A stretch of 64,000 nucleotides of DNA from Manduca sexta. Taxonomy: Eukaryota; Arthropoda; Insecta; Lepidoptera; Sphingidae. A program made the position numbers and the translations under genes. Shown here one piece after another: positions 45,053 through 55,191 of the stretch (position 1 is the first letter of the stretch; each line of letters begins with the position of its first letter). The notes under the pieces were generated by a model. The model saw nothing but the letters and a program-made list of their open reading frames with translations. It made no database searches and was not told the origin of the DNA. The stretch is from positions 3,594,600 through 3,658,599 of the forward strand of contig NC_051115.1 of NCBI RefSeq assembly GCF_014839805.1, in the 5' to 3' direction.

Positions 45053-45285
45053 CCCCTTATTCATAGGCGTTATTAATCTAAGGACGGAGCATTGTGATAA
45101 CAAGTCTGTTTCCCAGCTTTGTTTATCTGACAGCCAACTAGATTCAAGTTGTATCTCAATATTAGCCAATCACAACGGCCCTGTGTCTACGCACTGCGAA
45201 GGCTGCCATGCCGTCAGCACTGAAACAGACTTGTTATCACAGCAATACTCCGTCCTTATATAAATAACCTCCATGAATAAGGGGG
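45053..45285. mobile_element. R8 fold-back MITE
   Basis: CCCCTTATTCATAGGCGTTA and AACCTCCATGAATAAGGGG bound the copy. The interior GATAACAAGTCTGTTTCCCA is typical. It lies about 180 bp after the RGS7-like stop, so it may be within the 3' UTR. Confidence 0.8.
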
Positions 45286-45532
45286 TAAGGGTTAAACTAA
45301 TGCACTGAAATATAATTGTTATTTACTTTATTATTTGACTCTACGTTTTTCATTGGATGTATTAGAGGACCCCTAGTGATTCAATGTAAGGAACAGATGA
45401 AACAATTTAACTTAAGAGTCCATTATGACTCGTACGCATAAACAATGCTTATAGTAGTGTAAATCTACAGTATTGTGAGTGAATACGTGTTCAAAGCTAA
45501 GTTTAGACTACGACACTACTCATATAAATACC

Positions 45533-45616
45533 GACGGTCCCTACGTATAGTATCGAATCTGCAAAATTGTATTTTGTAGATGCAATACTTTGCGTAGGGA
45601 CTGTCGATATTTTAAT
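45533..45616. repeat. hairpin element
   Basis: CGACGGTCCCTACG and CGTAGGGACTGTCG are inverted with one mismatch around AATCTGCAAAATTG. A half copy is at 45711-45756. Confidence 0.65.
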
Positions 45617-45809
45617 GGTCCTTATTAAAATGAACTGCATTTATTTAAGACAATAAGGATCGAAGTGCTTATCGCCATGGTAATTAACACTAAACAAGCG
45701 ATGTTTATACCACGGTTCTACGTAAAGTATTGCATCTGCAAATGCAATTTTGCATATAGTCTGGGCGCCGTATTCCGTCTAAGGGGGTATATTCGTCTTT
45801 TTGTGAGTA

Positions 45810-46055
45810 TTAGTGAGAGTCCGCCTGGATAGGTACAACTGCAATGTCTATTTCTGTCAAGCAGTTTGTAGTCACTGTTGTAGGTTTGAAGGACATTGTA
45901 GCCAGTGTAACTACTGGACATAATAATATCTCATGTCTCAGACGAGCGCAGTGGAATACCAAACACTATAATTCAAGGTGGTGTTTCTACTGTTTATGGA
46001 TGGTTACCATCAGGCGAACGGTAAGCTCGTCTCGTCATTCAAAGCAATAAAATAA
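45810..46055 (+). repeat. R3 interspersed repeat
   Basis: GAGAGTCCGCCTGGATAGGT to AAGCTCGTCTCGTCATTC. Confidence 0.75.
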
Positions 46056-46123
46056 AGCTTTGTTTGCCGTGTAGGGAAGAAATTCACAGAATCGCCTTTT
46101 ATGACTTCATAAAGATCTCAGGA

Positions 46124-46189
46124 ACACACTGGATGCAGGCTTTCGACAGGTCCGTCTGGAAATCTTTGGGGGAGGCCTATGGTCAGTAA
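46124..46189 (+). pseudogene. RTE-type LINE ORF C-terminal remnant
   Basis: The frame ends GTHWMQAFDRSVWKSLGEAYG, Q, stop. I recognise the pattern W-x5-DR-x2-W-x2-LGEAY near a C-terminus as typical of RTE-clade LINE proteins. Only about 20 codons remain, so it is a dead fragment. Confidence 0.6.
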
Positions 46190-46289
46190 ACTTTATGTGG
46201 CTGATGAAGTTAAATTTCTAAGTGAGTGTTGGTAAAAATTACTCGCGGATTCGGATTTGCAAGTTCTCTTGCTCATACCAACCTCGCTA

Positions 46290-46450
46290 TAATAATATCG
46301 GCCCTGTATTATATACTGTCCCACTGCTGGGCCTCCTCTACTGAGAGATTAGGCCTTAGTCCACCACGCTGTAGTGCAGGACTTCACACACCCTCATTCC
46401 TATAGCGAACTTCTCAGGTATGCAGGTTTCCTCACGATGTTTTCCTTCAA
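46290..46450 (-). mobile_element. S1 SINE fragment
   Basis: ATATCGGCCCTGTATTATAT to CCTCACGATGTTTTCCTTCA; the head is missing and R15 (46465-46740, reverse) follows. Confidence 0.75.
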
Positions 46451-46814
46451 TAACAAAGTTTACAGTAAATATGCTTGTGTCGTAGTATGAACTTGGTGTA
46501 AGACTGTCAATATTTTCCTATTAAAGGAATTGTTATTTAATAATTAGATAAAAATTGCATAATCTGACTTTAGGGGGGTGAAGATGGGGAATGGTTGAGT
46601 TCAAAATTAACGTAAGTGAAGAAAAAAAGCAATCATTTTTAATAGTAAATTTAGGAGAATGGTGCAGGTGGAAAGAGGCAATTTATTTTTGTTTGCACGT
46701 CTTATCACATCACGATATTTTTACTGTTTAGGCACTTGAACCACCGCCGACGTAAAGTGACGTACTGTTGACAGTTTTTTGCTCAATAAATTTAAAATGT
46801 AGATCCCATGTGAG

Positions 46815-47100
46815 TAATATACAGTCATTTTGACATTGCGTTAATAAATGAAACAACATACTATTTTTGTGTGAAACATTGTGCGAAATATAATCTATCA
46901 ATAACGAATATTTTCACCAAAATTTCGGTTTTAGTTTTCTGTTTTTTTTTATAATTTTGTCGTCTAGTGTGAATGGTATGTGAGTGAGTGTTTCTGACTA
47001 TAAGTGTGACGTTGCTGCGACGAATTCTTTTAGAGCAGTAGTAGTGGCAATAAATTGTAAAATTAAAATTGCTTTGTTGACATTTATTTTATTCGAAACA
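46815..47100. mobile_element. R7 MITE, one end
   Basis: ACAGTCATTTTGACATTGCG at the left, and the interior AGTAGTAGTGGCAATAAA as in 39565-39945. The right terminal repeat is not found. 47100-47520 shows nothing assignable. Confidence 0.6.
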
Positions 47101-47536
47101 AACACTTTTTTATTGACTTTACACGCGCATCTCTATACTTGCTAAATCGTTCATCGTCGGCGATGGGACTCGTGCCTTGGGCTTTACGATACAATAACTT
47201 ATGACGTGTATAATCGTCTTGCGACTTTTCTCGTCGCGACGTCTCATAACGTCGACGTAATTATACGTCCGATGTAAATTCTTCCCTATCTTCACCCTCC
47301 TTCGCCCCTAGGCGTTAACACTTTCAAATTGTAATTTTTTTTAAAAACACTTTGTAATTAATTTTGTATGTGTATCTCGGACTTTTAGAAGTATTGTAGT
47401 ACCAATATCCGTTGTAAGGTGGCGCCTCTGTACTTAAAAAAAATATGAGACACTTTCAATTATTAGGCGGTATAATTTTGATAACAGACGAAACGCAATA
47501 TTGAAAGTGCAATGAATGTCAAGGTAATCTTTAGGG

Positions 47537-47551
47537 TCAAGGTCAAGGTCA
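47537..47551 (+). promoter_or_regulatory. overlapping pair of TCAAGGTCA sites
   Basis: Two perfect TCAAGGTCA sites overlap by three bases (47537-47545, 47543-47551). TCAAGGTCA is the extended half-site bound by monomeric nuclear receptors such as FTZ-F1 and ERR. A related site TCAAGGTAA is at 47519. Function is not shown. Confidence 0.4.
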
Positions 47552-47702
47552 TATAAAAATGTAATTTCAATGTCGTCTTTAATTATGTACTAGTGACTGC
47601 TTTGACCGGCATATTTTATTTTCTAACTAAAATATCATGTAAAGATCAAAGTCAGTTTTAGTGACTTCGTTTTGATTATGCAAACACCTTTTTGAAATAT
47701 AA

Positions 47703-47985
47703 TATCAGCCCTGTATTATATACTGTTCCACTGCTACACGGGGCTCCTCTACTGAGAGATAAGGCCTTAGTCCACCACGCTGTAGTGCGGGTAGACTTCA
47801 CACATTCAAAATTCCTATAGAAAACTTCTCAGATGTGCAGGTTTCCTCACGATGTTTCCCTTCACCGTTAAATCAAGCGATAATTCACAAATACACACAT
47901 AACATTAAAAGTCAGAAGTGTTTGTGTTTTGGACCAGCGGACATTCGTCTCGGCAGTCCATTCCACAACCAACTAAGATATCTCC
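47703..47985 (-). mobile_element. S1 SINE
   Basis: ATATCAGCCCTGTATTATAT to the degraded head CCAACTAAGATATCTCC. It lies between the two clusters of half-sites. Confidence 0.8.
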
Positions 47986-48304
47986 TATACATACTATGTA
48001 ATAATTAGGTGTTTTTATAGTAAAGTTCGTTGAACCCGGACAAGACCATCATGTGCAATCGAATATTGCAATCAAATGGTGCAATTCGATCGCAATGGGA
48101 AAGGAATTGTCTACCAGTGTTGTAAACTTAATTACTATGTTTTAACCTAGCCAATACTATGACAGCCATCCAATCAGCCAGTCAGTAAGCCATGACATTC
48201 CCTTCTTCCCACCATAGCTACCCGAATCATTGGAGGATTTAGAAATTTTATATTTTTATTGGTCCGTTCCACACGCAACTAGGCTATCGCCTAAAATAAC
48301 ACAG

Positions 48305-48344
48305 CAAAGGTCAAGGTGAATGTCAAGGTCATGTTCAAGGTCAC
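48305..48344 (+). promoter_or_regulatory. cluster of TCAAGGTCA-type sites
   Basis: TCAAGGTCA at 48323-48331 and 48335-48343, with TCAAGGTGA at 48311-48319. All are in the same orientation at 12-base spacing, about one DNA turn. Confidence 0.45.
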
Positions 48345-48536
48345 GTACAGCGCCGCCACTCACCGTTCGAACCCAACGTAGCCAAATTGTATAGACTGTC
48401 GTTTTCTAGTCTAAGTATTATTTTTTCTCTTCCTTCTTGAGCTTTAAGAGTGTTAAGATAGTTATTCAATTGTGTGCGTTGTGTTTATTGCGGCAGGGCT
48501 CAGTTTGCGATGGCGGTGCGTGACTGATAAGCCAAG

Positions 48537-48762
48537 GGTCCCGCGTATATTGGTATAAAACAACTAAGAGAGCGATATATGTTCTAAACTTTATAAAGTT
48601 ATCGTAGTTCGAACAGAATTTGAAATTTTGAAATGTTATACCTTAGTATGTCAAAATTTCGAAGATTTCTGTTTAAATATGGCAAATTTACAAAGTTTAG
48701 AACGTTTAAATCGCTCCCCTATAAGGCTGTGTTTTTGCATATGTACCAATATATATAGGACC
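48537..48762. mobile_element. 226-bp inverted-repeat element
   Basis: GGGTCCCGCGTATATTGGTA and ACCAATATATATAGGACC are imperfect inverse ends. GAGCGATATATGTTCTAAAC and GTTTAGAACG...CGCTC mirror each other further in. Confidence 0.65.
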
Positions 48763-49461
48763 AGTGGAAACGAGGCAGTCATTGGCTAGGCTCACTCTAT
48801 TATTGATCTCGTGCGAGAAATTATACTGGAGGCAAGATGCTTTAAAATTTTTAGTTCTAATAAGCCTTTGATCTTGATTTTTTTGAGGCGTCTATACAGC
48901 CGTGCTAAGCTCAAAATAGGTATCTTAAAAATAACAAAATCTTGATTTTTATGTCGTCAGCTTAAAGAAATACCCATCCAATGAACTTACCTCAATAACG
49001 GTATCTTGTTTAGAACTTGTTAAAAAACCTTAAAAGAGTGTCTCTATCTCAGTTATACATACAAAACTATATTTACAAAACTCCGATTATCTCGAAATAA
49101 TGTTTCCCTGATACCGCTTTGGCGCTTAGCACTGCAGTATAGTTTGTCATCATTTCGCGGCCCACGGAAAATAATGTATGTGTTTAATTGGACCTTTCAG
49201 TAGTCAAAGTTGTTAATGATTGTTATTCGTCCGCCAAGTTTGAGTTTTTACCGCTAGCTATTAGTTGATTTGACCCACCACAATAAACGCAACGTTTTCA
49301 AATATATATTTATTTAGATATAATACTCTGTCTTTGTGGGAAGTGATTTTGGGTGAAGGAAGGTCTTCCCAGCAGTATAAGTTCGCGTTTGCGCGGTGCG
49401 TTATTTAGTCAATGTGTTTGAAAGGTGGTAAAAGAAAGCGACGTGACTCCGTATTGGTTGA

Positions 49462-49581
49462 AACTAACAAGTGACTAAGGTCTCTCGACCAATCAAGTCT
49501 AAGCGACACAGACTTACGGAACTAACAAGTGACTAAGGTCTCTCGACCAATCACAAACATCTAAGCGACATAGACTTACGA
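49462..49581 (+). repeat. tandem duplication, about 60 bp
   Basis: AACTAACAAGTGACTAAGGT continues identically for 34 bases in both copies (49462 and 49520). Each is followed by TCTAAGCGACA(C/T)AGACTTACG. Confidence 0.85.
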
Positions 49582-49698
49582 GTCGCAAGCGACATTCTAA
49601 AGGGACTGTAACGTGTTTACGTTCATATCGTCGGTTGAACGGCTAATTGTCTTAAGCGACATTTTTTTGCGATACTGTTTCATGCATATTTAATTACT

Positions 49699-49945
49699 GG
49701 TGGTACGTCTCATATGTGAGTCCGTCTGGGTGCCACTGCAATGTCTATTTCTGTCAAGCAGTGTGTAGTCACTGTTGTATGTTTGAGAAGTAGCCAGTGT
49801 AACTACTGGACACATAACATCTGATGTCTCAGACGAGCGCAGTGGAATACTAAACTTTGTAATTCAAGGTGTAGGATCTACTGTTTATGGATCGCTTATC
49901 AGGCGAACGGCAAGCTCGTCTCGTCATTCGAAGCAATGAAAATAA
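49699..49945 (+). repeat. R3 interspersed repeat
   Basis: CTGGTGGTACGTCTCATATG to GCTCGTCTCGTCATTCGAAG. 49950-50490 beyond it shows only a short Helitron-like end near 50323. Confidence 0.75.
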
Positions 49946-50495
49946 ATAAGTTGTATTGATTGGTTGATTCTTACTGGTGTGAAGTTAGCGGTTATAGCGG
50001 ACTATAGGACGCCAATACCCAAAGTTACTTACCAAGAGGCATGTTTACTTTCGCGCTGACAAAACTATTTTGACCATATCGTAGTTTGACTGCAATTCGA
50101 AAATAGTTTTGATTAACGCGATTAGTTGATATTAATGCGGGATGTTTTGAAATTATTATAATTGGAATAAGGGGCTAGTGAAAAAAAATGCGTTTGGATA
50201 TTCAGTTTGGTTTAGAATGTGTTCGGATATATTTTATTTGGGAATAATTAAATAAATTATGACTGCTGTCGATTAAAGTGGTAGTGCAATGCCGAATTGA
50301 ATCGTATTTAATTTGTACTAGTTTTTGCTCGCGACTGCGTCCCCGTGAATAAGTTATTTCGGAATAAAAGTATAGTGCATAGTAAGATAGTTACGTATTG
50401 CTAAATTTTAAGGGAAATATTCACTAGACCCTATATGTTTTGGAAACCTGATTAGCGAGATACAATATCTAAAATAATGTTATGAAGAAACATAG

Positions 50496-50660
50496 TACAC
50501 GACTTTTTTGTCGCGCGATTAATAGTCGTGCGGTAGTTTTACGAAATGATTAGGGAGAAGCAATATAAATACCTAAAAGAATGCAATAAAAACCTAAGTG
50601 CGCATACTACACGATTTTTTGTCGCGCGATTAAAAGTCGTGCGATAATTTCACGCAATAA
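50496..50660 (+). repeat. duplicated TCGCGCGA hairpin motif
   Basis: CACGACTTTTTTGTCGCGCG with AGTCGTG closing the stem at 50498-50530. A second version, ACGATTTTTTGTCGCGCGAT, with AGTCGTGCG lies about 110 bp downstream. TCGCGCGA is itself palindromic. Confidence 0.7.
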
Positions 50661-50932
50661 CTTGCTAGTTATTAAAATAATTAATTTCAAAACATCTCGC
50701 CTAAAAGATATTATTTAGATATGACAAACTATGAACCAAAGTTAGTTTAAATATTTTAATTTAGTATTAATTTTGACAGTCGACATTTTACTACAAGGCG
50801 CGAAATACCTTCGAGACTTTGATGTTGGTTTTAAATCAGCCGACAGTAGTGACGAAGTATGAAATTTTCCAAAAGGAATCCGACATATAGGTACTAATGC
50901 ATGTATGCGGTCTTCAAATCGTTCTGATAATA

Positions 50933-51318
50933 GGGGACCGGACTCATTTTTGTTCTTCATTATTATCAAATATTTACGTTATATAAATTATAACACAGAA
51001 AGAATTATTTAAATCCGGTAAAAAATCAACAAGTTATAAGTCTTTCAATTTCGGTAGAAGGGGTAAGTAACAAGAAACAGAAAAGAGGCGCAATACCCAC
51101 ATGTGACGTCATCGGGCATTACAACGTTAGCGAAAGAAAGAGATGAAGCTATATTCCCACTTCGCGCCCACTTCGGCACACAGTAATATTTGAAATATGA
51201 ATTACTGGCTCATTTTTTAACCAATTTTAATGCAGTTTTCGCAGAAGGGTTTCTTTTTCGTATTATTAACCATTACATATAGAATAATGTACGAAATCAA
51301 ACGCAGGACGGTCCCCTA
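50933..51318 (-). mobile_element. R6 inverted-repeat element
   Basis: Perfect 10-bp ends TAGGGGACCG and CGGTCCCCTA. TGACGTCA is at 51104-51111. Confidence 0.75.
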
Positions 51319-51439
51319 TTAGATTCTACATAAAGTGAAGCAGGAATCGAGTCATGAACTCTTCGCCTCTGGCTACAGTTTCGTCGAACACGATATACAA
51401 CTGTACAATCTGAAATAGACGTTAGGGCCGGTATAAGAT

Positions 51440-51620
51440 CTGCTGGTGATATATCCGCCCGGACAGCGACCGTGCACAAGGTGCTAAACCCATAGTGGTC
51501 ACGTGTCGCGTCCGGGACCAGCCTGTGTATATCCGACAGGCATGATTGTGACTGAGGGTTGATCTCGTCAGTCGGCTATTGGACCTCACTCTTATCATCA
51601 GGTACAGTAGGGGTCATGTT
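51440..51620 (-). repeat. R4 repeat
   Basis: ATATCCGCCCGGACAGCGAC and GACCAGCCTGTGTATATCCG identify the family. Confidence 0.7.
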
Positions 51621-51741
51621 GTCGTGCTTGTTTCAATAAACTCATTATATGATATTTTCTATTCTTTCTTTCAAAAGTTTTAGTGAGAGGCAAATATAGA
51701 TATATCTTTTGTTGTTATACTTGTAATGCGTTTTATAAGTA

Positions 51742-51949
51742 TAGTTTGGTGCGTTGGGGTAAGTTCAGATATTGGGATAATACCGTTGATTCAATATGTT
51801 AAACTAATTAAACGTAATCTAGGGGCAAATAATTGTGGTTCATCATAAAATGGGATTGCAAGCTATGTTCGTGTTAAAAATGTTAACAGTGATATTGAAT
51901 AGACGGTCTTACCCGATTCTCCGAACTTACCCCAACATACTATATATAG
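51742..51949. mobile_element. about 205-bp inverted-repeat element
   Basis: TATAGTTTGGTGCGTTGGGG and CCCCAACATACTATA with GTAAGTTC/GAACTTAC inside form the ends. No coding sequence. Confidence 0.65.
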
Positions 51950-52318
51950 CAGTGTCAGAAAAAAATTGAACTAAATTTATGGCTTTATTCTTGTTTATTC
52001 GTAATTCATAACTTGTAGTAAAATTTCGACTAAACTTTTTCGAAGAGATTTTTTAATTTATTTTTTTATACCCTTTACTTTTAAGTTAAGTAGATTGTCA
52101 TTTGTTGGATGTGCATTTTTGTTCCTTTGCCTAGAAACATTCCATTTGACATGACGAATTTTTCGTTTAAACTTAAAGAAAGTTCGACTATCTATTTGAA
52201 CTATAGATATGTTATTAACTGAAGTTTTGATTGTTTCTGGAATTCAACAACTTGTATGTATGTTTAACTGATTTTAAGATTCTATACGCCGTATAATATA
52301 TTTCTGATTTATGTACTC

Positions 52319-52490
52319 AGGGGTCCTATTCCATCTACGCCGCCATATCCGTCTTTGTGCTATTCCAGCTGTTCAAATCTAAGAACACCTGTGATAGTCG
52401 TTTAGGTAACATCAATATCCTTCGATTTAAACACCCGTTGTTGAAAAAAGTCGGATTTGCCCGCGTAGCCGGTATAGGACCTCTGACCTA
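52319..52490. mobile_element. about 170-bp inverted-repeat element
   Basis: AGGGGTCCTATTCCATCTACGC at the left (first 20 bases) and GCGTAGCCGGTATAGGACCTCT at the right are imperfectly inverse. Confidence 0.5.
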
Positions 52491-52570
52491 TTTCAATTTT
52501 ATCGATTTTTAATCGACTTCAAAAAGGAGGTTTTCTATTCAATTCTTCTGTACTATAGGTCATTTTATGA

Positions 52571-52723
52571 AGACGCGGCCCACTACTTTTAGAGAGGGGG
52601 TCTAGCGAGGAAACAGAATTGATCCAAGCCCAGGCTTCGAATATATATCGTGGTGTGAATGCACTTATGCTGCTCACACTCCAAGCTATTAGGGAAAGAA
52701 GTGAAGCGCGTTTTCGTCGATGA
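52571..52723 (+). other. 50-codon protein-like frame, unassigned
   Basis: Between two in-frame stops the translation has low repeat content (SSEETELIQAQASNIYRGVN, ALMLLTLQAIRERSEARFRR). There is no ATG near its start. It could be a transposon or retrogene fragment, or chance. 52730-53160 shows nothing further. Confidence 0.2.
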
Positions 52724-53164
52724 CATAATATATACATACCTACCTATTTATTAAACAAACTATTTGTTGATAGGAAAACCGTTACAAACTCGTTCGATTT
52801 TCAAATTTAAATAGGTGCCATTAAGATATACTTATTTATTAAACAAACTTTTTTTGATAAGAAAAACGTTACATTCGATTTTCAAATTGAAATAAGTTCA
52901 ATAACACAACAGCTTCGTGTATTGTTAAAAATGGCCGATAAACTAAAATGCACAGCCAATGTGTTATTCGTTCCGTATAAATGTATCTTCGTGTAATTAG
53001 TGTATGTATATAGAATAAATGGAGATAAATGGATGACATAATCAAAACGTTTTTTATTTTTCCAAATATATTAGATTCATCCTCGTCCTTAAGAATACGT
53101 AAGTTTAAAATAGAAAGGATACTCTTTCACATCTGAGTGAATAAATACTGCTCGTCACATACGT

Positions 53165-53640
53165 GGTGTACTTCAATGACGTTTTACAAAGACGCATCAT
53201 AGACTAACAAAATTTGCACATAAAAACAGCGCAGTATTTACTATAGTCACATACTTGTACAGCCCTAGCAGCTCGCATTGATACGGCCCGAGCGTCGACC
53301 GCCGCGCCGTGGCCATCTAGTTTATTGGTCTCTGGTCGCCATGACAGTCGAATAAAATGCATTTATTAGTTAAAAAGTAAGTTCAATAGTGTATACTTAT
53401 TACTAACGCATGAAATGAAACGTTTTTTTTCATTCACCGTTGGAGTATAATTTGTACAGCATCTATAAACACAGGTAGGCATTTTATTTATAAAAATACA
53501 AAAGTTAGTAAGCCGACTAGCCGCGACAGTAGTTTGGGCCTGATTAAGTGAATGTCGGGCAATTACCTTGCTTTCGTCTTGCTAGTATTGAGCTCGGACA
53601 ACGTATCTATGTAATAAAAATATCTTAGATGTACTTATTG
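53165..53640 (-). repeat. R11 dispersed repeat, reverse copy
   Basis: Inverse of 5940-6440, including CGAGCGTCGACCGCCGCGCC and CTTTCGTCTTGCTAGTATTG. Confidence 0.65.
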
Positions 53641-53689
53641 TTCAACTGTTCTCACGACTTACTCTAACTTTCTATATAATAATATTAAT

Positions 53690-53968
53690 ATCAGCCCTGT
53701 ATTCTATACTGTCCCACTGCATGGACCTCTTCTACTGAGAGGGCTTAAGCCTTAGTCCACCACGCTGCAGTGCGGGCAGACTTCACACACCCTCGAAATT
53801 CCTATAGAGAACTTTGCATGTATGCAGGTTTTCTCACGATGTTTTCACCGTTAAATCAAGCGATAATTTACAAATACACACATAACTTTAGAAAAGTCAG
53901 AGATGGGAGTTTTGAACCTGCGGACATTAACGGCAGTCTGTTCCACACCCAACTAGGCTATCGCCGCT
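53690..53968 (-). mobile_element. S1 SINE
   Basis: ATATCAGCCCTGTATTCTAT to CCCAACTAGGCTATCGCCGC. The 116-codon frame over it is not a gene. 53970-54440 shows nothing recognisable. Confidence 0.8.
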
Positions 53969-54441
53969 TTTTATCTAGCTTTCTATTCTCTAGTTTAATG
54001 CCGTTGGATAAAGTCAAAAAGGATGTTCTTGACTTAAAGATTATAAATAAATTACTCATATTTTGTTCAATAAATTTATTTAACAATCAGTCCATATTTA
54101 TAATGTTTATAACATTTTGAGCCTCTTAACATATGAACCCTGCTTCAGTTATCGCGCGATTTCTTACATTTTGAATTCTCATAGTAAAATTACTTTATTA
54201 AATACGCACTAATTTCTAAAACCTAACATATAACGATGAAACTGATCACTGGATTTAGATTTTAATTTTTTATGTTATTTGTATTAGCGTAATGTATTTT
54301 TAAAGCAAATAGATTTTGTAGAGAATAAACAAAAGTACGTACTAAAACAAACATGGCGGACGAATTTGAAAGTGACATTCGATTTTCAAATTTGACATGT
54401 CAATTTTTTTTTCTTTTTTAATGGCTACAAACACTGGGTTG

Positions 54442-54765
54442 GGAGCCGTTCAAGTATTACGTAACGCAATTTTTTAAGGTTTTTTAACCGCCCACCTCCC
54501 TATGTAACGCGCCGTAACGTTTTCTAGTACACCCTCACTCGCCCTCCAAAAGTTACGTAACTAAAGTGTCATTTTTTTCTAATATTCACAATTATGTTAC
54601 GCAAAGTCCTGAAAGTCGATAAAATACCTTTGTTATTGTTTTAAAATAAAAATCCAATGTTACACAACGCTTTGTACGAACCCTCCCGCGTCTGTAACGC
54701 ATCGTAACGTTTTCCAAGACTCCCTCTCCTCTCCAAATTGCGTTACGTAATACTTGAACGGCTCC
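54442..54765. mobile_element. R5 PIF/Harbinger-type MITE
   Basis: Ends GGAGCCGTTCAAGTATTACG and TAATACTTGAACGGCTCC. TTG duplicated at 54439-54441 and 54766-54768 gives a 3-bp TSD. Confidence 0.8.
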
Positions 54766-55089
54766 TTGCTGTGCTACGCCAATGACAACTTTCAAATATT
54801 AGAAAGGTTCTGTTTGATAGTTTTTATTCAGACCATAGACAAAAGTTATAACTGGCTTTCGTATTTGTACTTATATTAGTACTGAATCACCCGAAGATGG
54901 CGGGAAACTTATAACTAAAATTCTGTGTCGCAAGAAATTAAATAAAATTTCTTGGACACGCGAAAATGTATTAATTATAGTCAGTGCTATAAGAACTACA
55001 TTTTGTCAAATAATAAAAACTTATAGTATTTTTTTGGAAATGTTGCGGCATCTTTTTGCAACTGAACGAGATATTTTAATTTACAATTT

Positions 55090-55095
55090 TTTATT
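55090..55095 (-). promoter_or_regulatory. poly(A) signal of the membrane-protein gene
   Basis: AATAAA on the minus strand, 21 bases after the stop codon at 55116-55118. Confidence 0.6.
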
Positions 55096-55115
55096 TGTTC
55101 GCTTGCATCATTTCA

Positions 55116-55191
55116 TCAACCCCTTGAATGCTTCTTCATCGGGTTTACGATCTTCTCCATGATCACTGCGGCGGCATTCACTTTGCTGCAT
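55116..55191 (-). CDS. membrane protein, last exon
   Basis: Acceptor TTTGTTTTAG. Encodes CSKVNAAAVIMEKIVNPMKK, HSRG and a TGA stop. Confidence 0.85.

Noticed and set aside
53770..54120. 116-codon plus-strand frame
   Set aside because: The first half is S1 SINE sequence, read the same way in other copies. The rest is AT-rich intergenic DNA.
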